From JAILLW01 sp045640905 (lineage in GTDB: Bacteria > Bacillota > Clostridia > Lachnospirales > Lachnospiraceae): a stretch of 64,000 nt of DNA. The stretch is taken from positions 1-64,000 of the forward strand of contig JAZUFW010000054.1 of the NCBI GenBank assembly GCA_045640905.1, read 5' to 3'. The stretch's first letter is position 1. Every line of letters starts with the position of its first letter. Below, piece after piece: positions 53,215-62,087 of the stretch. The notes below the pieces were generated by a model. It was not told where the DNA came from. It did not search any database and was given only the letters and a program-made list of their open reading frames with translations. The position numbers and the translations under genes are program-made.

Positions 53215-54060
53215 CTAAGGCTCTTCCATGGTAAACTTGCCGATTTTGGCATTACGGAATTCTTCGAGAAAAATCTTTGCCATTTTGGAATCATCAGGTG
53301 CGGATCCTTTTGACAAATAATTTCGAACAAGAGCCATATCACTTAATATATCGTAATCGCTCTTTGCCAAATCCAAATCATTTGAAAATCTGTCAATAAG
53401 CATAGAGGGATACTTTTCTTTTAAAAATCCTATTCCGGAAGCGGCCAGTTCTTCGGTATTTAAAATCTCATCATTAATAGAACCGATCAAGGCCAGGTTC
53501 TTTCCTACTTCATCATTGTCAAATTTAGGCCACAAAATTCCGGGAGTATCAAGCAGTTCAAGTTCCTTATTAAGCTTAATCCATTGTTTTCCCTTTGTTA
53601 CTCCGGGTTTATTACCCGTCTTTGCGGAACTCTTTCCGGAAAAAGAATTAATGAACGTAGACTTTCCCACATTGGGAATCCCCACGACCATCGCTCTTAT
53701 GCAGGTGTTTTTTATGCCTCTTTTTTGATCGCGCAGATACTTGTCTTTACATACTTCTTTGATGGCATTGCTTAATCGCTTTAAGGATGTTTTATCTTTT
53801 GAATTGACAGGGAGTGCACATATACCCTTTTCGCCGTAATAATCAACCCACTTTTGCGTGATTCGATCATCTGCCATATCGGATTTATTCAATAAAACCA
53901 GTCTCTTTTTATTTTCCGCCAGTTTATCGATATCGGGATTCCTTGAACTTGACGGAATTCTGGCATCGGTAATTTCGATTACCAGATCTATTAATTTAAT
54001 GTCTTCCTGCATAGCCCGTAAAGCCTTGGTCATATGCCCGGGATACCATTGAATATTCAT
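53215..54060 (-). CDS. rbgA: Ribosome biogenesis GTPase RbgA (YlqF)
   Basis: 281 residues. Circularly permuted GTPase: G4 NKSD (about 58) comes before G1 GIPNVGKST (about 127-135). It matures the large ribosomal subunit. Follows lepB copy 2 by seven bases and is next to rnhB, the conserved ylqF-rnhB order. Confidence 0.95.
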   Translation of the reverse strand: MNIQWYPGHMTKALRAMQEDIKLIDLVIEITDARIPSSSRNPDIDKLAENKKRLVLLNKSDMADDRITQKWVDYYGEKGICALPVNSKDKTSLKRLSNAIKEVCKDKYLRDQKRGIKNTCIRAMVVGIPNVGKSTFINSFSGKSSAKTGNKPGVTKGKQWIKLNKELELLDTPGILWPKFDNDEVGKNLALIGSINDEILNTEELAASGIGFLKEKYPSMLIDRFSNDLDLAKSDYDILSDMALVRNYLSKGSAPDDSKMAKIFLEEFRNAKIGKFTMEEP

Positions 54061-54067
54061 ATACTAC

Positions 54068-54652
54068 CTACTTAACAAATCCGGCTTTATTGTTGTCTTT
54101 CTTCAATTTAAACCAGATTTTTCCTATAATCGTGTCCTTTGAAACAGCACCGATGTTTCCGTTTCTGCTGTCTTCGGAATTATTTCTGTTATCACCCATG
54201 ACAAAATATTCGTTTTCACCGAGTTTAAAAGGAACATATAAATCTCCGGGATCTGCTATCTTGTCAAAAGTCTCTGATTCATTAAGTCTGACACCGTCTA
54301 TATAAACATATCCATCCTTAACCTGTATTTCCTCCCCCGGGAGGCCGATAACACGCTTAACATATAAATGAGAATTCTCGTTTCCTTTGGGATAAAAGCA
54401 GACAACATCATTTCGTTTCGGAGAAAGAAGTTTCAAAGAAAACCTGTCGACCAAAACTTCCTGTCCGCCATAAATATTGGGTTCCATTGAAGAGCCGACT
54501 ACACCGATTCTCATTCCGAAAGCAATAACCAGAACAACACCGATAAGGACAGCTGTTGCACAATAAAACAAAGTGCCCAGAATCTCTCTAAGCAGCTGCT
54601 TTGAAATAATCTTCTTTTTTTCTATAAAAGTCAGTTCTCTTTTTCTGCTCAT
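54068..54652 (-). CDS. lepB: Signal peptidase I, copy 2
   Basis: 194 residues. A longer charged N-terminus, one membrane segment (about 22-45), Ser in VVGSSMEPNIYGG and Lys in HLYVKRVIGLPGE; MGDNRNNSEDSR conserved. Different from copy 1, so the two may prefer different precursors. Upstream of it is the rplS terminator. Confidence 0.93.
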   Translation of the reverse strand: MSRKRELTFIEKKKIISKQLLREILGTLFYCATAVLIGVVLVIAFGMRIGVVGSSMEPNIYGGQEVLVDRFSLKLLSPKRNDVVCFYPKGNENSHLYVKRVIGLPGEEIQVKDGYVYIDGVRLNESETFDKIADPGDLYVPFKLGENEYFVMGDNRNNSEDSRNGNIGAVSKDTIIGKIWFKLKKDNNKAGFVK

Positions 54653-54702
54653 AAACCTTATTTATCCCTTAAAGCCTAAAACATTTTATCATAAATGCAG
54701 TC

Positions 54703-54733
54703 AAAGCAAAAGGCCCGACATATTGTCGGGCCT
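54703..54733 (-). terminator. Rho-independent terminator after rplS
   Basis: On the minus strand AGGCCCGACA pairs with TGTCGGGCCT around ATA, followed by TTTGCTTTG. It ends the ffh-rplS run. Confidence 0.92.
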
Positions 54734-54747
54734 TAATATCAATGCAA

Positions 54748-55089
54748 TTATTTAGCTTCCTTAACCTTAGCTGACTTACCAACTCTTTCTCTCAAGTAAA
54801 GCAACTTAGCTCTTCTAACTTTACCTTTTCTTACTACTTCAACCTTTTCAACCAAAGGTGAGTACATAGGCCATGTCTTTTCAACGCCTACGCCGTTAGA
54901 GTTCTTACGAACGGTAAATGTTTTTCTGGCTCCGGTACCCTGAATCTTAATAACGGTTCCTTCAAAAACCTGAATTCTTTCACGGTTACCTTCCTTGATT
55001 TTTCCGTAAACCTTTACGGAATCACCTGTAGCGAATTCGCTAACTTCTTTAAGGGCTTCGTTTTCGATTTCTTTAATAATGTCGCTCAT
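54748..55089 (-). CDS. rplS: 50S ribosomal protein L19
   Basis: 113 residues, standard length. FATGDSVKVYGKIKEGNRER and FTVRKNSNGVGVEKTWP are typical. AAGGAG lies before the ATG. Preceded by a candidate leader RNA. Confidence 0.97.
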   Translation of the reverse strand: MSDIIKEIENEALKEVSEFATGDSVKVYGKIKEGNRERIQVFEGTVIKIQGTGARKTFTVRKNSNGVGVEKTWPMYSPLVEKVEVVRKGKVRRAKLLYLRERVGKSAKVKEAK

Positions 55090-55091
55090 TT

Positions 55092-55167
55092 TCTTTCTCC
55101 TTATCTTTGTTTATTAAACTTAAGATGTTCATGAGCATACTCTCAGCGGACCATCACGTTTACACAA
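55092..55167 (-). ncRNA. Candidate L19 leader (autoregulatory) RNA
   Basis: The 78-base gap between trmD and rplS carries, on the minus strand, GATGGTCCGCTG, a small GAG...CTC hairpin and GAACATC. This resembles the ribosomal protein L19 leader of Firmicutes in my memory of that motif. GATG/CATC can close an outer stem. The call is by pattern. Confidence 0.5.
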
Positions 55168-55962
55168 CTATGTTAATTTATCACAATGCTTTGAACTTTG
55201 CAAGGTTTTTGCCTTCTTTTTTTGCTTTTCGAGTTCCTTTTTTCTCTTTTTTTCAAGCATTGCAAAGTATTCGGGGTGGTTCTGTGCCCACTTTTCATAT
55301 AAATCAGGGCGCAGTTTCTTGGTAATATCTATCGATTGCTGTAATCTGTATTCATCGATTTTTTTATGATCTCCCGATAACAGGATCTCCGGAACCTTAA
55401 TTCCTTCCCATATTTCAGGTCTTGAATACTGAGGATATTCAAGCAAATCATCATAATAGCTTTCGGATACAAACGATTCTTCGTTTCCCAAAACACCGGG
55501 AATCAGACGACTTATTGTATCCATCATGATAAGCGCAGGCATCTCGCCGCCCGTTAATACATAATCGCCTATCGAAACTCTGTGCGTAACAATTTTGTCA
55601 ATAACTCGTTCATCTATACCTTCATAATGACCGCATAAAAATGTCAATTCCTCATATTTCGAAAAATCCACAGCCATTTTCTGGTTAAAGGTTTCACCGA
55701 CAGGTGTCAGATATATTACAGGAGTATCGTCCGGACAGTTCAATGATTTATACGCATCATAAACAGGCTGGGCATTCATCAACATTCCCGCGCCTCCGCC
55801 ATAAGTATAATCATCAACGCTTTTGTGCTTATCTTTGCTGAAATCTCTGATATTCACCGTATTCAATTTCAAAATTCCATCGTTTACCGCACGACCGGTT
55901 ATGCTGTTCAAAAAGGCATTTTCAATCATGTCAGGAAACAATGTTAATACATTAAATTTCAT
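55168..55962 (-). CDS. trmD: tRNA (guanine-N1)-methyltransferase
   Basis: 264 residues. SPOUT knot methylase making m1G37. YGGGAGMLM, IYLTPVGETF and LCGHYEGIDER are intact. A Lys-rich C-terminal tail (about 235-264) is longer than usual. One-base overlap with rimM. Confidence 0.96.
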   Translation of the reverse strand: MKFNVLTLFPDMIENAFLNSITGRAVNDGILKLNTVNIRDFSKDKHKSVDDYTYGGGAGMLMNAQPVYDAYKSLNCPDDTPVIYLTPVGETFNQKMAVDFSKYEELTFLCGHYEGIDERVIDKIVTHRVSIGDYVLTGGEMPALIMMDTISRLIPGVLGNEESFVSESYYDDLLEYPQYSRPEIWEGIKVPEILLSGDHKKIDEYRLQQSIDITKKLRPDLYEKWAQNHPEYFAMLEKKRKKELEKQKKKAKTLQSSKHCDKLT

Positions 55963-56468
55963 TACAAAAGTCCGTCCATCAGATGAAACAGTATTGTTCT
56001 TTTATCTATATCAACCTTTAATATGCATTCCTTTATTGCAGGAAGCAAAAGTTCTCTATCGTCATCAAGTAAAATAACATATACATCATTGGAAGCACCC
56101 GTCATTACATCAACGACTTTCCCTTTATAAAGGCCGTCATCGGATACCGCTTCCATATCAATTAAATCCGCTATAAAATATTCATCCTTATTAAGTTTAA
56201 CGGCATTTTTCCTCTCAACATACAATTCTCCGCCCTTAAACTTAAGAACATCATTAATGTCATTGTATTCTTTGAATTTTACAATCACATATTCTTTAAA
56301 GAATTTCACCTGCTCAACATTTAAAGCATATTCTTTATTATCGCAAAGCAGTATTGTTTCTTTTAAATTTTTAAATCTTTTTGCATCATCGGTTGTCGGA
56401 AAAACCTTTAGTTCACCTTTTATACCGTGAGTCTGTGTAATTATTCCGACCTTAAAGCAATCAACCAT
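55962..56468 (-). CDS. rimM: 16S rRNA processing protein RimM
   Basis: 168 residues. The N-terminal beta-barrel starts FKVGIITQTHGIKGELKV; a PRC-barrel C-terminus follows. It helps 30S maturation. Coupled to trmD. A hairpin stands just before it. Confidence 0.95.
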   Translation of the reverse strand: MVDCFKVGIITQTHGIKGELKVFPTTDDAKRFKNLKETILLCDNKEYALNVEQVKFFKEYVIVKFKEYNDINDVLKFKGGELYVERKNAVKLNKDEYFIADLIDMEAVSDDGLYKGKVVDVMTGASNDVYVILLDDDRELLLPAIKECILKVDIDKRTILFHLMDGLL

Positions 56469-56507
56469 ATTTGTTCCAACTCTTTCAGAAAGAATTCAAA
56501 TTTAACG

Positions 56508-56531
56508 AAGCCTCCGGAAAACCGGAGGCTT
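56508..56531 (-). terminator. Hairpin between khpA and rimM
   Basis: AAGCCTCCGG and CCGGAGGCTT pair around TTTT; the following bases (CGTTAAATTT) are a poor T tract. A partial terminator or RNA-processing site within the ribosomal operon. Confidence 0.55.
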
Positions 56532-56535
56532 ATCA

Positions 56536-56763
56536 TTAAACGATTTCTACGTCAACTCTCTTGTTATCTTTTGAAGAAGCTGCTTTAACAACAGCACGTA
56601 TGGCCTTGGCAATACGTCCCTGTTTTCCGATTACCTTACCCATATCGGATGCTCCGACATGAAGTTCAATAACAGTATGCTTTCCTTCTTCTTTTTCGGT
56701 TACTACCACTTCTTCGGGATGTTCAACAAGAGACTTAGCGATTACTTCGACTAATTCCTTCAT
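56536..56763 (-). CDS. khpA: KH-domain RNA-binding protein KhpA
   Basis: 75 residues, one KH domain with GKVIGKQGRIAKAIR as its GxxG loop. KhpA is a global RNA binder in Firmicutes. Between rpsP and rimM, the usual place. Confidence 0.94.
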   Translation of the reverse strand: MKELVEVIAKSLVEHPEEVVVTEKEEGKHTVIELHVGASDMGKVIGKQGRIAKAIRAVVKAASSKDNKRVDVEIV

Positions 56764-56784
56764 TTAACTCTCCTTAAACAAAAC

Positions 56785-57030
56785 CTACTTTGTGATATTT
56801 GCAGCCTTAAAAATCTTAGCAACTACTTCTGTAGGCTGAGCGCCGTTAGAAAGCCACTTCTTAGCCAACTCCTCATCAATTTTAAATGTGCTGGGTTCTG
56901 TTCTGGGATCATAAGTACCGATTTCTTCGATACATCTGCCGTCTCTGGGTGAACGAGAATCAGCTACGATGATTCTATAGAAGGGAGACTTCTTTTGACC
57001 CATTCTTCTTAATCTGATTTTTACTGCCAT
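56785..57030 (-). CDS. rpsP: 30S ribosomal protein S16
   Basis: 81 residues. MAVKIRLRRMGQKKSPFYRI is the family start. GGAGGT precedes the ATG. Confidence 0.97.
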   Translation of the reverse strand: MAVKIRLRRMGQKKSPFYRIIVADSRSPRDGRCIEEIGTYDPRTEPSTFKIDEELAKKWLSNGAQPTEVVAKIFKAANITK

Positions 57031-57101
57031 TTTTCTTTACCTCCAAATAATAATCAAAATTATAAATGTATTTAAGAACAGTGTTTTCTGTTACTTACGT
57101 G

Positions 57102-58466
57102 TTAAAACGGGAATCGCATGTTTCCCATTCCGGGGAACATTCCTCGACCTTTCTTACCCATCATTCCGGGCATCTGTTTCATCATCTTCTGAGTCTGTTC
57201 AAACTGTTTCACGAATCTGTTTACAACAGCTATATCTACTCCGGCGCCCTTTGCAATTCTACCTTTGCGTTGAAGGGACATAATCTTCGGATTGGCACGC
57301 TCTTCCTTGGTCATACTCAGGATAATCGCTTCGGTGCGAAGCAGTTCCTTTTCATCAATCATACCGTCCAAATCTTTGGTTTTGATTCCCATGCCGGGCA
57401 GCATTCCCAAGATTGATGTAAGTCCTCCCATATTTCGCATCTGCTTCATGCTTTCGAGATAATCGTTATAATCGAACTTACCTTTTTTTAATCGGGAAGC
57501 CATGTCACGTTCTTTGGCTTCGTCTATATCAATGGATTCCTGTGCTTTTTCAATAAAGCTGAGTACATCACCCATTCCCAAAATGCGGTTAGCCATTCTG
57601 TCAGGGTAAAACTGCTCCAAATCAGTAAGCTTTTCGCCCATACCGACAAACAATATAGGCTTTTGCGTAACTGCTTTAACCGACAAAGCAGCACCGCCTC
57701 TGGTGTCGCCGTCCATCTTTGAAAGGATGACACCGGTGATGCCTATTCTTTCGTTAAAATCAGCGGCAACGTTAACGGCATCCTGACCTGTCATTGCATC
57801 GACTACCAAAATCGTCTGATGTACTTCTACATTATTTTTTATTTCAATCAATTCGTTCATCATATCATCATCGATATGAAGACGACCTGCCGTATCCAAA
57901 ATAACGACATTATTGTCATTTTTCTTTGCATGCTCGATAGCAGCTTTGGCTATATCTATAGGTGAATTATTGTCTCCCATTGAAAATACCGGAACATTGA
58001 CCTTTTCACCGTTTATCTGCAACTGCTTAATGGCACCGGGTCTGTAGATATCACACGCAACCAGCAAAGGACGCTTACCCTTCTTGAGCATATTAGCAGC
58101 CAGTTTGGCGGTACACGTTGTTTTACCTGCACCCTGAAGACCACACATCATGATGGTCGTAATGGATTTGCCGCTTTGATATTCTATCTCGGTAGTTTCA
58201 GAGCCCATCAACTTAATGAGTTCTTCGTTAACTATCTTGATTACCATCTGGCCGGGGTTTAACCCCTTCATCACATCAGCACCGATGGCACGTTCTTCAA
58301 CCGAATTGATAAAGCCCTTAACCACCTTAAAGTTAACATCTGCTTCAAGCAGAGCCATCTTTACTTCTTTCAGTGAAGCCTTAACATCATCTTCCGTCAA
58401 AAGACCTTTACTTTTTAAATTTTTAAAAACATTTTGTAATTTATCGGTTAAAGACTCAAAAGCCAT
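57102..58466 (-). CDS. ffh: Signal recognition particle protein Ffh
   Basis: 454 residues. N domain (about 1-90), GTPase (GLQGAGKTT at about 107, DTAGRL, TKMDG-type motif) and a methionine-rich M domain (about 325-440) binding signal peptides and SRP RNA; the tail is Gly/Met-rich (MPGMMGKKGRGMFPGMG). Directly adjacent to the ylxM stop. No SRP RNA gene was found in the window. Confidence 0.97.
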   Translation of the reverse strand: MAFESLTDKLQNVFKNLKSKGLLTEDDVKASLKEVKMALLEADVNFKVVKGFINSVEERAIGADVMKGLNPGQMVIKIVNEELIKLMGSETTEIEYQSGKSITTIMMCGLQGAGKTTCTAKLAANMLKKGKRPLLVACDIYRPGAIKQLQINGEKVNVPVFSMGDNNSPIDIAKAAIEHAKKNDNNVVILDTAGRLHIDDDMMNELIEIKNNVEVHQTILVVDAMTGQDAVNVAADFNERIGITGVILSKMDGDTRGGAALSVKAVTQKPILFVGMGEKLTDLEQFYPDRMANRILGMGDVLSFIEKAQESIDIDEAKERDMASRLKKGKFDYNDYLESMKQMRNMGGLTSILGMLPGMGIKTKDLDGMIDEKELLRTEAIILSMTKEERANPKIMSLQRKGRIAKGAGVDIAVVNRFVKQFEQTQKMMKQMPGMMGKKGRGMFPGMGNMRFPF

Positions 58467-58766
58467 TTAAAATTCCTTCAAAATATCTTCTTTTTGCCAA
58501 TCGGACAGTTCCTCTATGGCATTTATCTTAGCTTTTACGTTTTCAAACTTCTCACAAAGCTTAAGTTTGTCCTCGTAATTATTCAAAATAGAATTTATTC
58601 TTTTAATCAAGTCTGAAGACGCCTGTCTGGAGATACTGTATGCGTCGGCTATTTCGGAAACCGACAGATCATTATATACAAAGTCTTCATATACTTCCTG
58701 TTGATGCTTTGTCAGAAGTTCACCGTAAAAATCATATAAAAGTCCGAGCTTTACAATCTTTTCCAT
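58467..58766 (-). CDS. ylxM: YlxM family helix-turn-helix SRP-associated protein
   Basis: 99 residues. The sigma-4-like HTH (DLSVSEIADAYSISRQASSD) is typical of YlxM, the modulator cotranscribed with ffh in Firmicutes. The start at 58766 is set by GAGGT. It abuts ffh. Confidence 0.94.
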   Translation of the reverse strand: MEKIVKLGLLYDFYGELLTKHQQEVYEDFVYNDLSVSEIADAYSISRQASSDLIKRINSILNNYEDKLKLCEKFENVKAKINAIEELSDWQKEDILKEF

Positions 58767-58803
58767 AGTTACCTCATTACACAACAAAAGATAATATAAC
58801 AAA

Positions 58804-58842
58804 AGAAAAAGCCAATGTCAAGTGTTTTTACTTGACATTGGC
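58804..58842 (-). terminator. Terminator overlapping the end of the muramidase gene
   Basis: On the minus strand GCCAATGTCAAGT pairs perfectly with ACTTGACATTGGC around AAAAAC, followed by TTTTTCTTTT. The left arm contains the last four sense codons and part of the stop of the GH25 gene. It separates that gene from ylxM-ffh. Confidence 0.95.
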
Positions 58843-59904
58843 GTAATTAACCAAATCAATGTTTAAATCGACCGCACCTTTGATTCCGTCGACCTTTCCG
58901 TCCGCCGTATATTGCCATATTCCGAATTCATACGGATAATATTCAGGGAACGAATAATACGCAAACCATTTGTCATACGGTTCTATTCTGTCCGTCTCGA
59001 GCATCATAAGCATACTCTTTAAATTACCGTAAATCATCGGCTTATATCCGGCATGCTCCACCATATCAAGAAAAGCTATGCACGAATCCGTCATAATATC
59101 TGCTTCAACATCTTCGGCTCTGCCGTCCAGTTCTTCAATATCCCAAATAACCGGATAAGTGATATCGTACGGTTCAATGGCATCAAGCACAAACTGCGCT
59201 TCTTCCTTTGCTTCCTCCGGATTAACAGCCTGGGTAAAGAAATATACTCCAACCTCAATATCGTTTTTGATGGCGCCCTTAATATTTTTCACAAAGGTTT
59301 CATCAAGTACAAGTTTTCCTTCGGAAGAACCTCTGTATCCAACCCTGATTATCGCAAACGTAACACCGTCGGCTTTTACTTTTTCCCAATCGATGTCTCC
59401 GTTATGCTTTGATACATCAATTCCCTTTTTGGAAAGAACATTGCCGTCATTATCAATATACGTCACTTCACCGGTTTCTTCGTTCTTTACAAAGTTTTCT
59501 TTTATATATGAGTGATGCTTATATTGGTCGGAAATAGGATAAAAAACATAACGTCCGTCCGAAGCAACGATCAAATCTTCCGGAAAAATACTACGAAAGA
59601 TTTCATATACATTTCCTCCGTTATTCAGCATATCTCTAAGACCCAGACGAAATGATTCCTTTTCGGTCTGATTATCCTGTGAAACTGCATCCTCATATGC
59701 TTTGGTCAAATCCGACTCTGTATATGGATGCGTATCTTTGTACTCCGTCAGATTCGCATTTTCATCTTTGGTTTTGGTAATCTCATTTTTAAGCGTAAAA
59801 TTCAAAATAAGAACAACTATCGTAACCGTCAATGAAATTAGGCATATGATACTGAAAAGTATATTTGCAAATAGTGAAGCTCTGTACTTTTTTCTTTTAC
59901 TCAT
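58828..59904 (-). CDS. GH25 muramidase with membrane anchor
   Basis: 358 residues. One N-terminal membrane segment (about 12-35), a helical stalk (about 35-155), then a lysozyme barrel (about 160-358). Catalytic acids: GIDVSKHNGDIDW and VIWDIEELDG. The stalk could hold the enzyme in the wall, so it is more likely a wall-remodelling enzyme than a phage lysin. It is an unusual guest between ylxM and ftsY; ilvA lies directly upstream. Confidence 0.9.
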   Translation of the reverse strand: MSKRKKYRASLFANILFSIICLISLTVTIVVLILNFTLKNEITKTKDENANLTEYKDTHPYTESDLTKAYEDAVSQDNQTEKESFRLGLRDMLNNGGNVYEIFRSIFPEDLIVASDGRYVFYPISDQYKHHSYIKENFVKNEETGEVTYIDNDGNVLSKKGIDVSKHNGDIDWEKVKADGVTFAIIRVGYRGSSEGKLVLDETFVKNIKGAIKNDIEVGVYFFTQAVNPEEAKEEAQFVLDAIEPYDITYPVIWDIEELDGRAEDVEADIMTDSCIAFLDMVEHAGYKPMIYGNLKSMLMMLETDRIEPYDKWFAYYSFPEYYPYEFGIWQYTADGKVDGIKGAVDLNIDLVNYANVK

Positions 59905-59930
59905 ATAATACCATTAATTTTCTAAATCAT

Positions 59931-59985
59931 GCTCTTTAAAAGCCAAGAGCCCATAGCTTTGAAAATGCCCTTGCAAGCAAGCATT
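59931..59985. repeat. Intergenic double hairpin after ilvA
   Basis: Two inverted repeats: GCTCTT...AAGAGC (59931-59950) and TGAAAATGC...GCATTTTCA (about 59957-59985, with CTTGCAAG inside). No strong T tract follows on the minus strand. Its GCATTT-type arms recall the hairpin beside the 49-bp repeats at 21551, so it may be a member of the same extragenic element family. This link is inference. Confidence 0.55.
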
Positions 59986-59995
59986 TTCAAATGCA

Positions 59996-61219
59996 CTATA
60001 TAACTGTCCTTACAATCTTCGGCTTATATCCGTCTTCTTCCAAAGCCTTGATAATCTCATTCTTATGTTCTGTTCCGAAGGCTTCCAATGTGATTCTTAA
60101 TTCAACGGCAGCTTTTCTGTTAATTGATACAAATTGATTATGCTCAAGTTTAATTACATTACCGTTCTTTTGTGCAATCAACGAAGAAACTTTCGAAAGC
60201 ATTCCCGGTTTATCGGGAAGTAAAACGGATACAGTAAATATTCTGTCTCTGAATATCAAGCCCTGCTGAACAACGGATGACATAGTAATCACATCCATAT
60301 TTCCGCCGCTTAATATTGATACTACTTTCTTATTCTTTACATCAAGCTGTTTTAATGCAGCTACAGTCAACAATCCGGAATTTTCAACTACCATTTTGTG
60401 GTTTTCCACCATATCAAGGAATGAAACTACCAAATCCTCGTCGGGAACCGTAATGATACTGTCCAGATTTTCCTTTAAATAAGGGAATATCTTTTCACCG
60501 GGCTTCTTAACAGCCGTACCATCGGCGATAGTATTAACCGAAGGAAGTTCAACAACGCTTCCCTTTTCGAGGGACGCCTCCATGCATGCGGCATTTTCCG
60601 GTTCTACACCAATTACCCTGATATTCGGATTGAGCAGCTTTGCCAATGTTGAAACACCTGTAGCCAATCCGCCGCCGCCAATGGGAACCAAAATGATATC
60701 AACCAGCGGCAGTTCCTTAAAGATTTCCATGGCAATTGTTCCCTGTCCGGTAGCAACAGCCAAATCGTCAAACGGATGAATAAATGTATATCCTTCTTTT
60801 TCAGCCAGTTCCAGTGCCTTTGCACAGGCATCATCATATACATCACCGTGCAAAATTACTTCGGCGCCATAACTCTTTGTTCTGTTTACTTTAATAAGCG
60901 GCGTAGTAGTCGGCATTACAATAACTGCCTTTGCACCATACTGCTTTGCGGCATAAGCCACACCCTGAGCATGGTTTCCTGCCGAAGCCGTAATCAGACC
61001 TTTACGTCTTTCGTCATCGGTCAGTGTACTGATTTTATAATAAGCTCCTCGAAGCTTATATGCGCCCGTAAGCTGCATGTTTTCAGGCTTAAAATAAACC
61101 TTATTTCCTGTCTGTTTACTGTAAAAATCCGAATAAATCAGTTTTGTTTCGTTTGAAACCGATTTGACGGCTTCCGATGCTTCTTCGAAAGCATCAAGCG
61201 TAAGCATTTTCTTACTCAT
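59996..61219 (-). CDS. ilvA: Threonine ammonia-lyase (dehydratase)
   Basis: 407 residues. A PLP enzyme making 2-ketobutyrate from threonine. PLP lysine in MQLTGAYKLRGA (about 61), the phosphate loop GGGGLATG and a C-terminal ACT domain (about 325-405) are seen. This length (one ACT) is the short catabolic/biosynthetic type, not the 510-residue E. coli IlvA. The start at 61219 has AAGGGGAG. It stands 10 bases from ftsY, far from the other branched-chain genes. Confidence 0.93.
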   Translation of the reverse strand: MSKKMLTLDAFEEASEAVKSVSNETKLIYSDFYSKQTGNKVYFKPENMQLTGAYKLRGAYYKISTLTDDERRKGLITASAGNHAQGVAYAAKQYGAKAVIVMPTTTPLIKVNRTKSYGAEVILHGDVYDDACAKALELAEKEGYTFIHPFDDLAVATGQGTIAMEIFKELPLVDIILVPIGGGGLATGVSTLAKLLNPNIRVIGVEPENAACMEASLEKGSVVELPSVNTIADGTAVKKPGEKIFPYLKENLDSIITVPDEDLVVSFLDMVENHKMVVENSGLLTVAALKQLDVKNKKVVSILSGGNMDVITMSSVVQQGLIFRDRIFTVSVLLPDKPGMLSKVSSLIAQKNGNVIKLEHNQFVSINRKAAVELRITLEAFGTEHKNEIIKALEEDGYKPKIVRTVI

Positions 61220-61229
61220 AATCTCCCCT

Positions 61230-62087
61230 TTAGGCAAATAAACTGTCTATATATTCATCTTTATTAAACTTTTTCAAATCATCAATTTTTTCGCCGACTC
61301 CGATAAATTTGATTGGCAAAGACAATTCATCGGAAACAGCAAGCCCTATTCCGCCCTTCGCGGTTCCATCCATCTTTGTTAAAACAACACCGTTTAACTT
61401 CGTCACACTCGAAAACTCTTTGGCTTGAGAGAATGCATTCTGTCCTGTGGAAGCATCAAGTACTACCCAGTTTTCTCTGTGCTTCATGGGATAATAACTG
61501 TTAATCAGTCTGTTCATCTTCTCCAGTTCATCCATCAGATTCTTTTTATTATGAAGTCTGCCGGCGGTATCAACTATAAGCAAATCCACATCTTTGGCTT
61601 TTGCGGATGCAATGGCATCAAAAAGAACAGATGAAGGATCCTGACCTTCCACACCGCCAACCATATCAACTCCGGCTCTTACAGACCACTCTTTAAGTTG
61701 TTCGGTTGCTGCGGCTCTGAACGTATCGGCAGCACACAAAAGAACTTTCTTGCCTTTATTTTTGTAAATAGAAGCGATTTTACCGATAGTAGTTGTTTTT
61801 CCGACACCGTTTACTCCGATAACAAAAATTACTGTCTTTTTGTTCTCAAATTCATAAACATCATCGGGAATAATCATCAGGTCTTTCATGGACTGCTTTA
61901 ATATTTCCTTGCATTCGTCTGCTGTTTTAATTTTTTTACTTTCAGCAGTTTCTCTCAAGTCATCAATCAGCTTTGAGGACGTCTTAACTCCGACATCACC
62001 CAAAATCAGATTTTCAAACATAAAATCATAAAAATCTTCGTCAATTTCGCTTTTTAAATTGCCGAAAAGTTTCCCGAAAAATCCCAT
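61230..62087 (-). CDS. ftsY: SRP receptor FtsY
   Basis: 285 residues, lacking the long acidic A domain of E. coli FtsY. GTPase GVNGVGKTTTIGKIA (about 94-108), DTAGRLH and TKMDGTAKGG. A membrane-targeting helix starts MGFFGKLFGNLK. One-base overlap with smc. Confidence 0.96.
   Translation of the reverse strand: MGFFGKLFGNLKSEIDEDFYDFMFENLILGDVGVKTSSKLIDDLRETAESKKIKTADECKEILKQSMKDLMIIPDDVYEFENKKTVIFVIGVNGVGKTTTIGKIASIYKNKGKKVLLCAADTFRAAATEQLKEWSVRAGVDMVGGVEGQDPSSVLFDAIASAKAKDVDLLIVDTAGRLHNKKNLMDELEKMNRLINSYYPMKHRENWVVLDASTGQNAFSQAKEFSSVTKLNGVVLTKMDGTAKGGIGLAVSDELSLPIKFIGVGEKIDDLKKFNKDEYIDSLFA

Noticed and set aside
58828..59904. Phage endolysin in a prophage remnant
   Set aside because: The muramidase has a membrane anchor and no holin, portal or integrase genes are near, so a host wall enzyme fits better.
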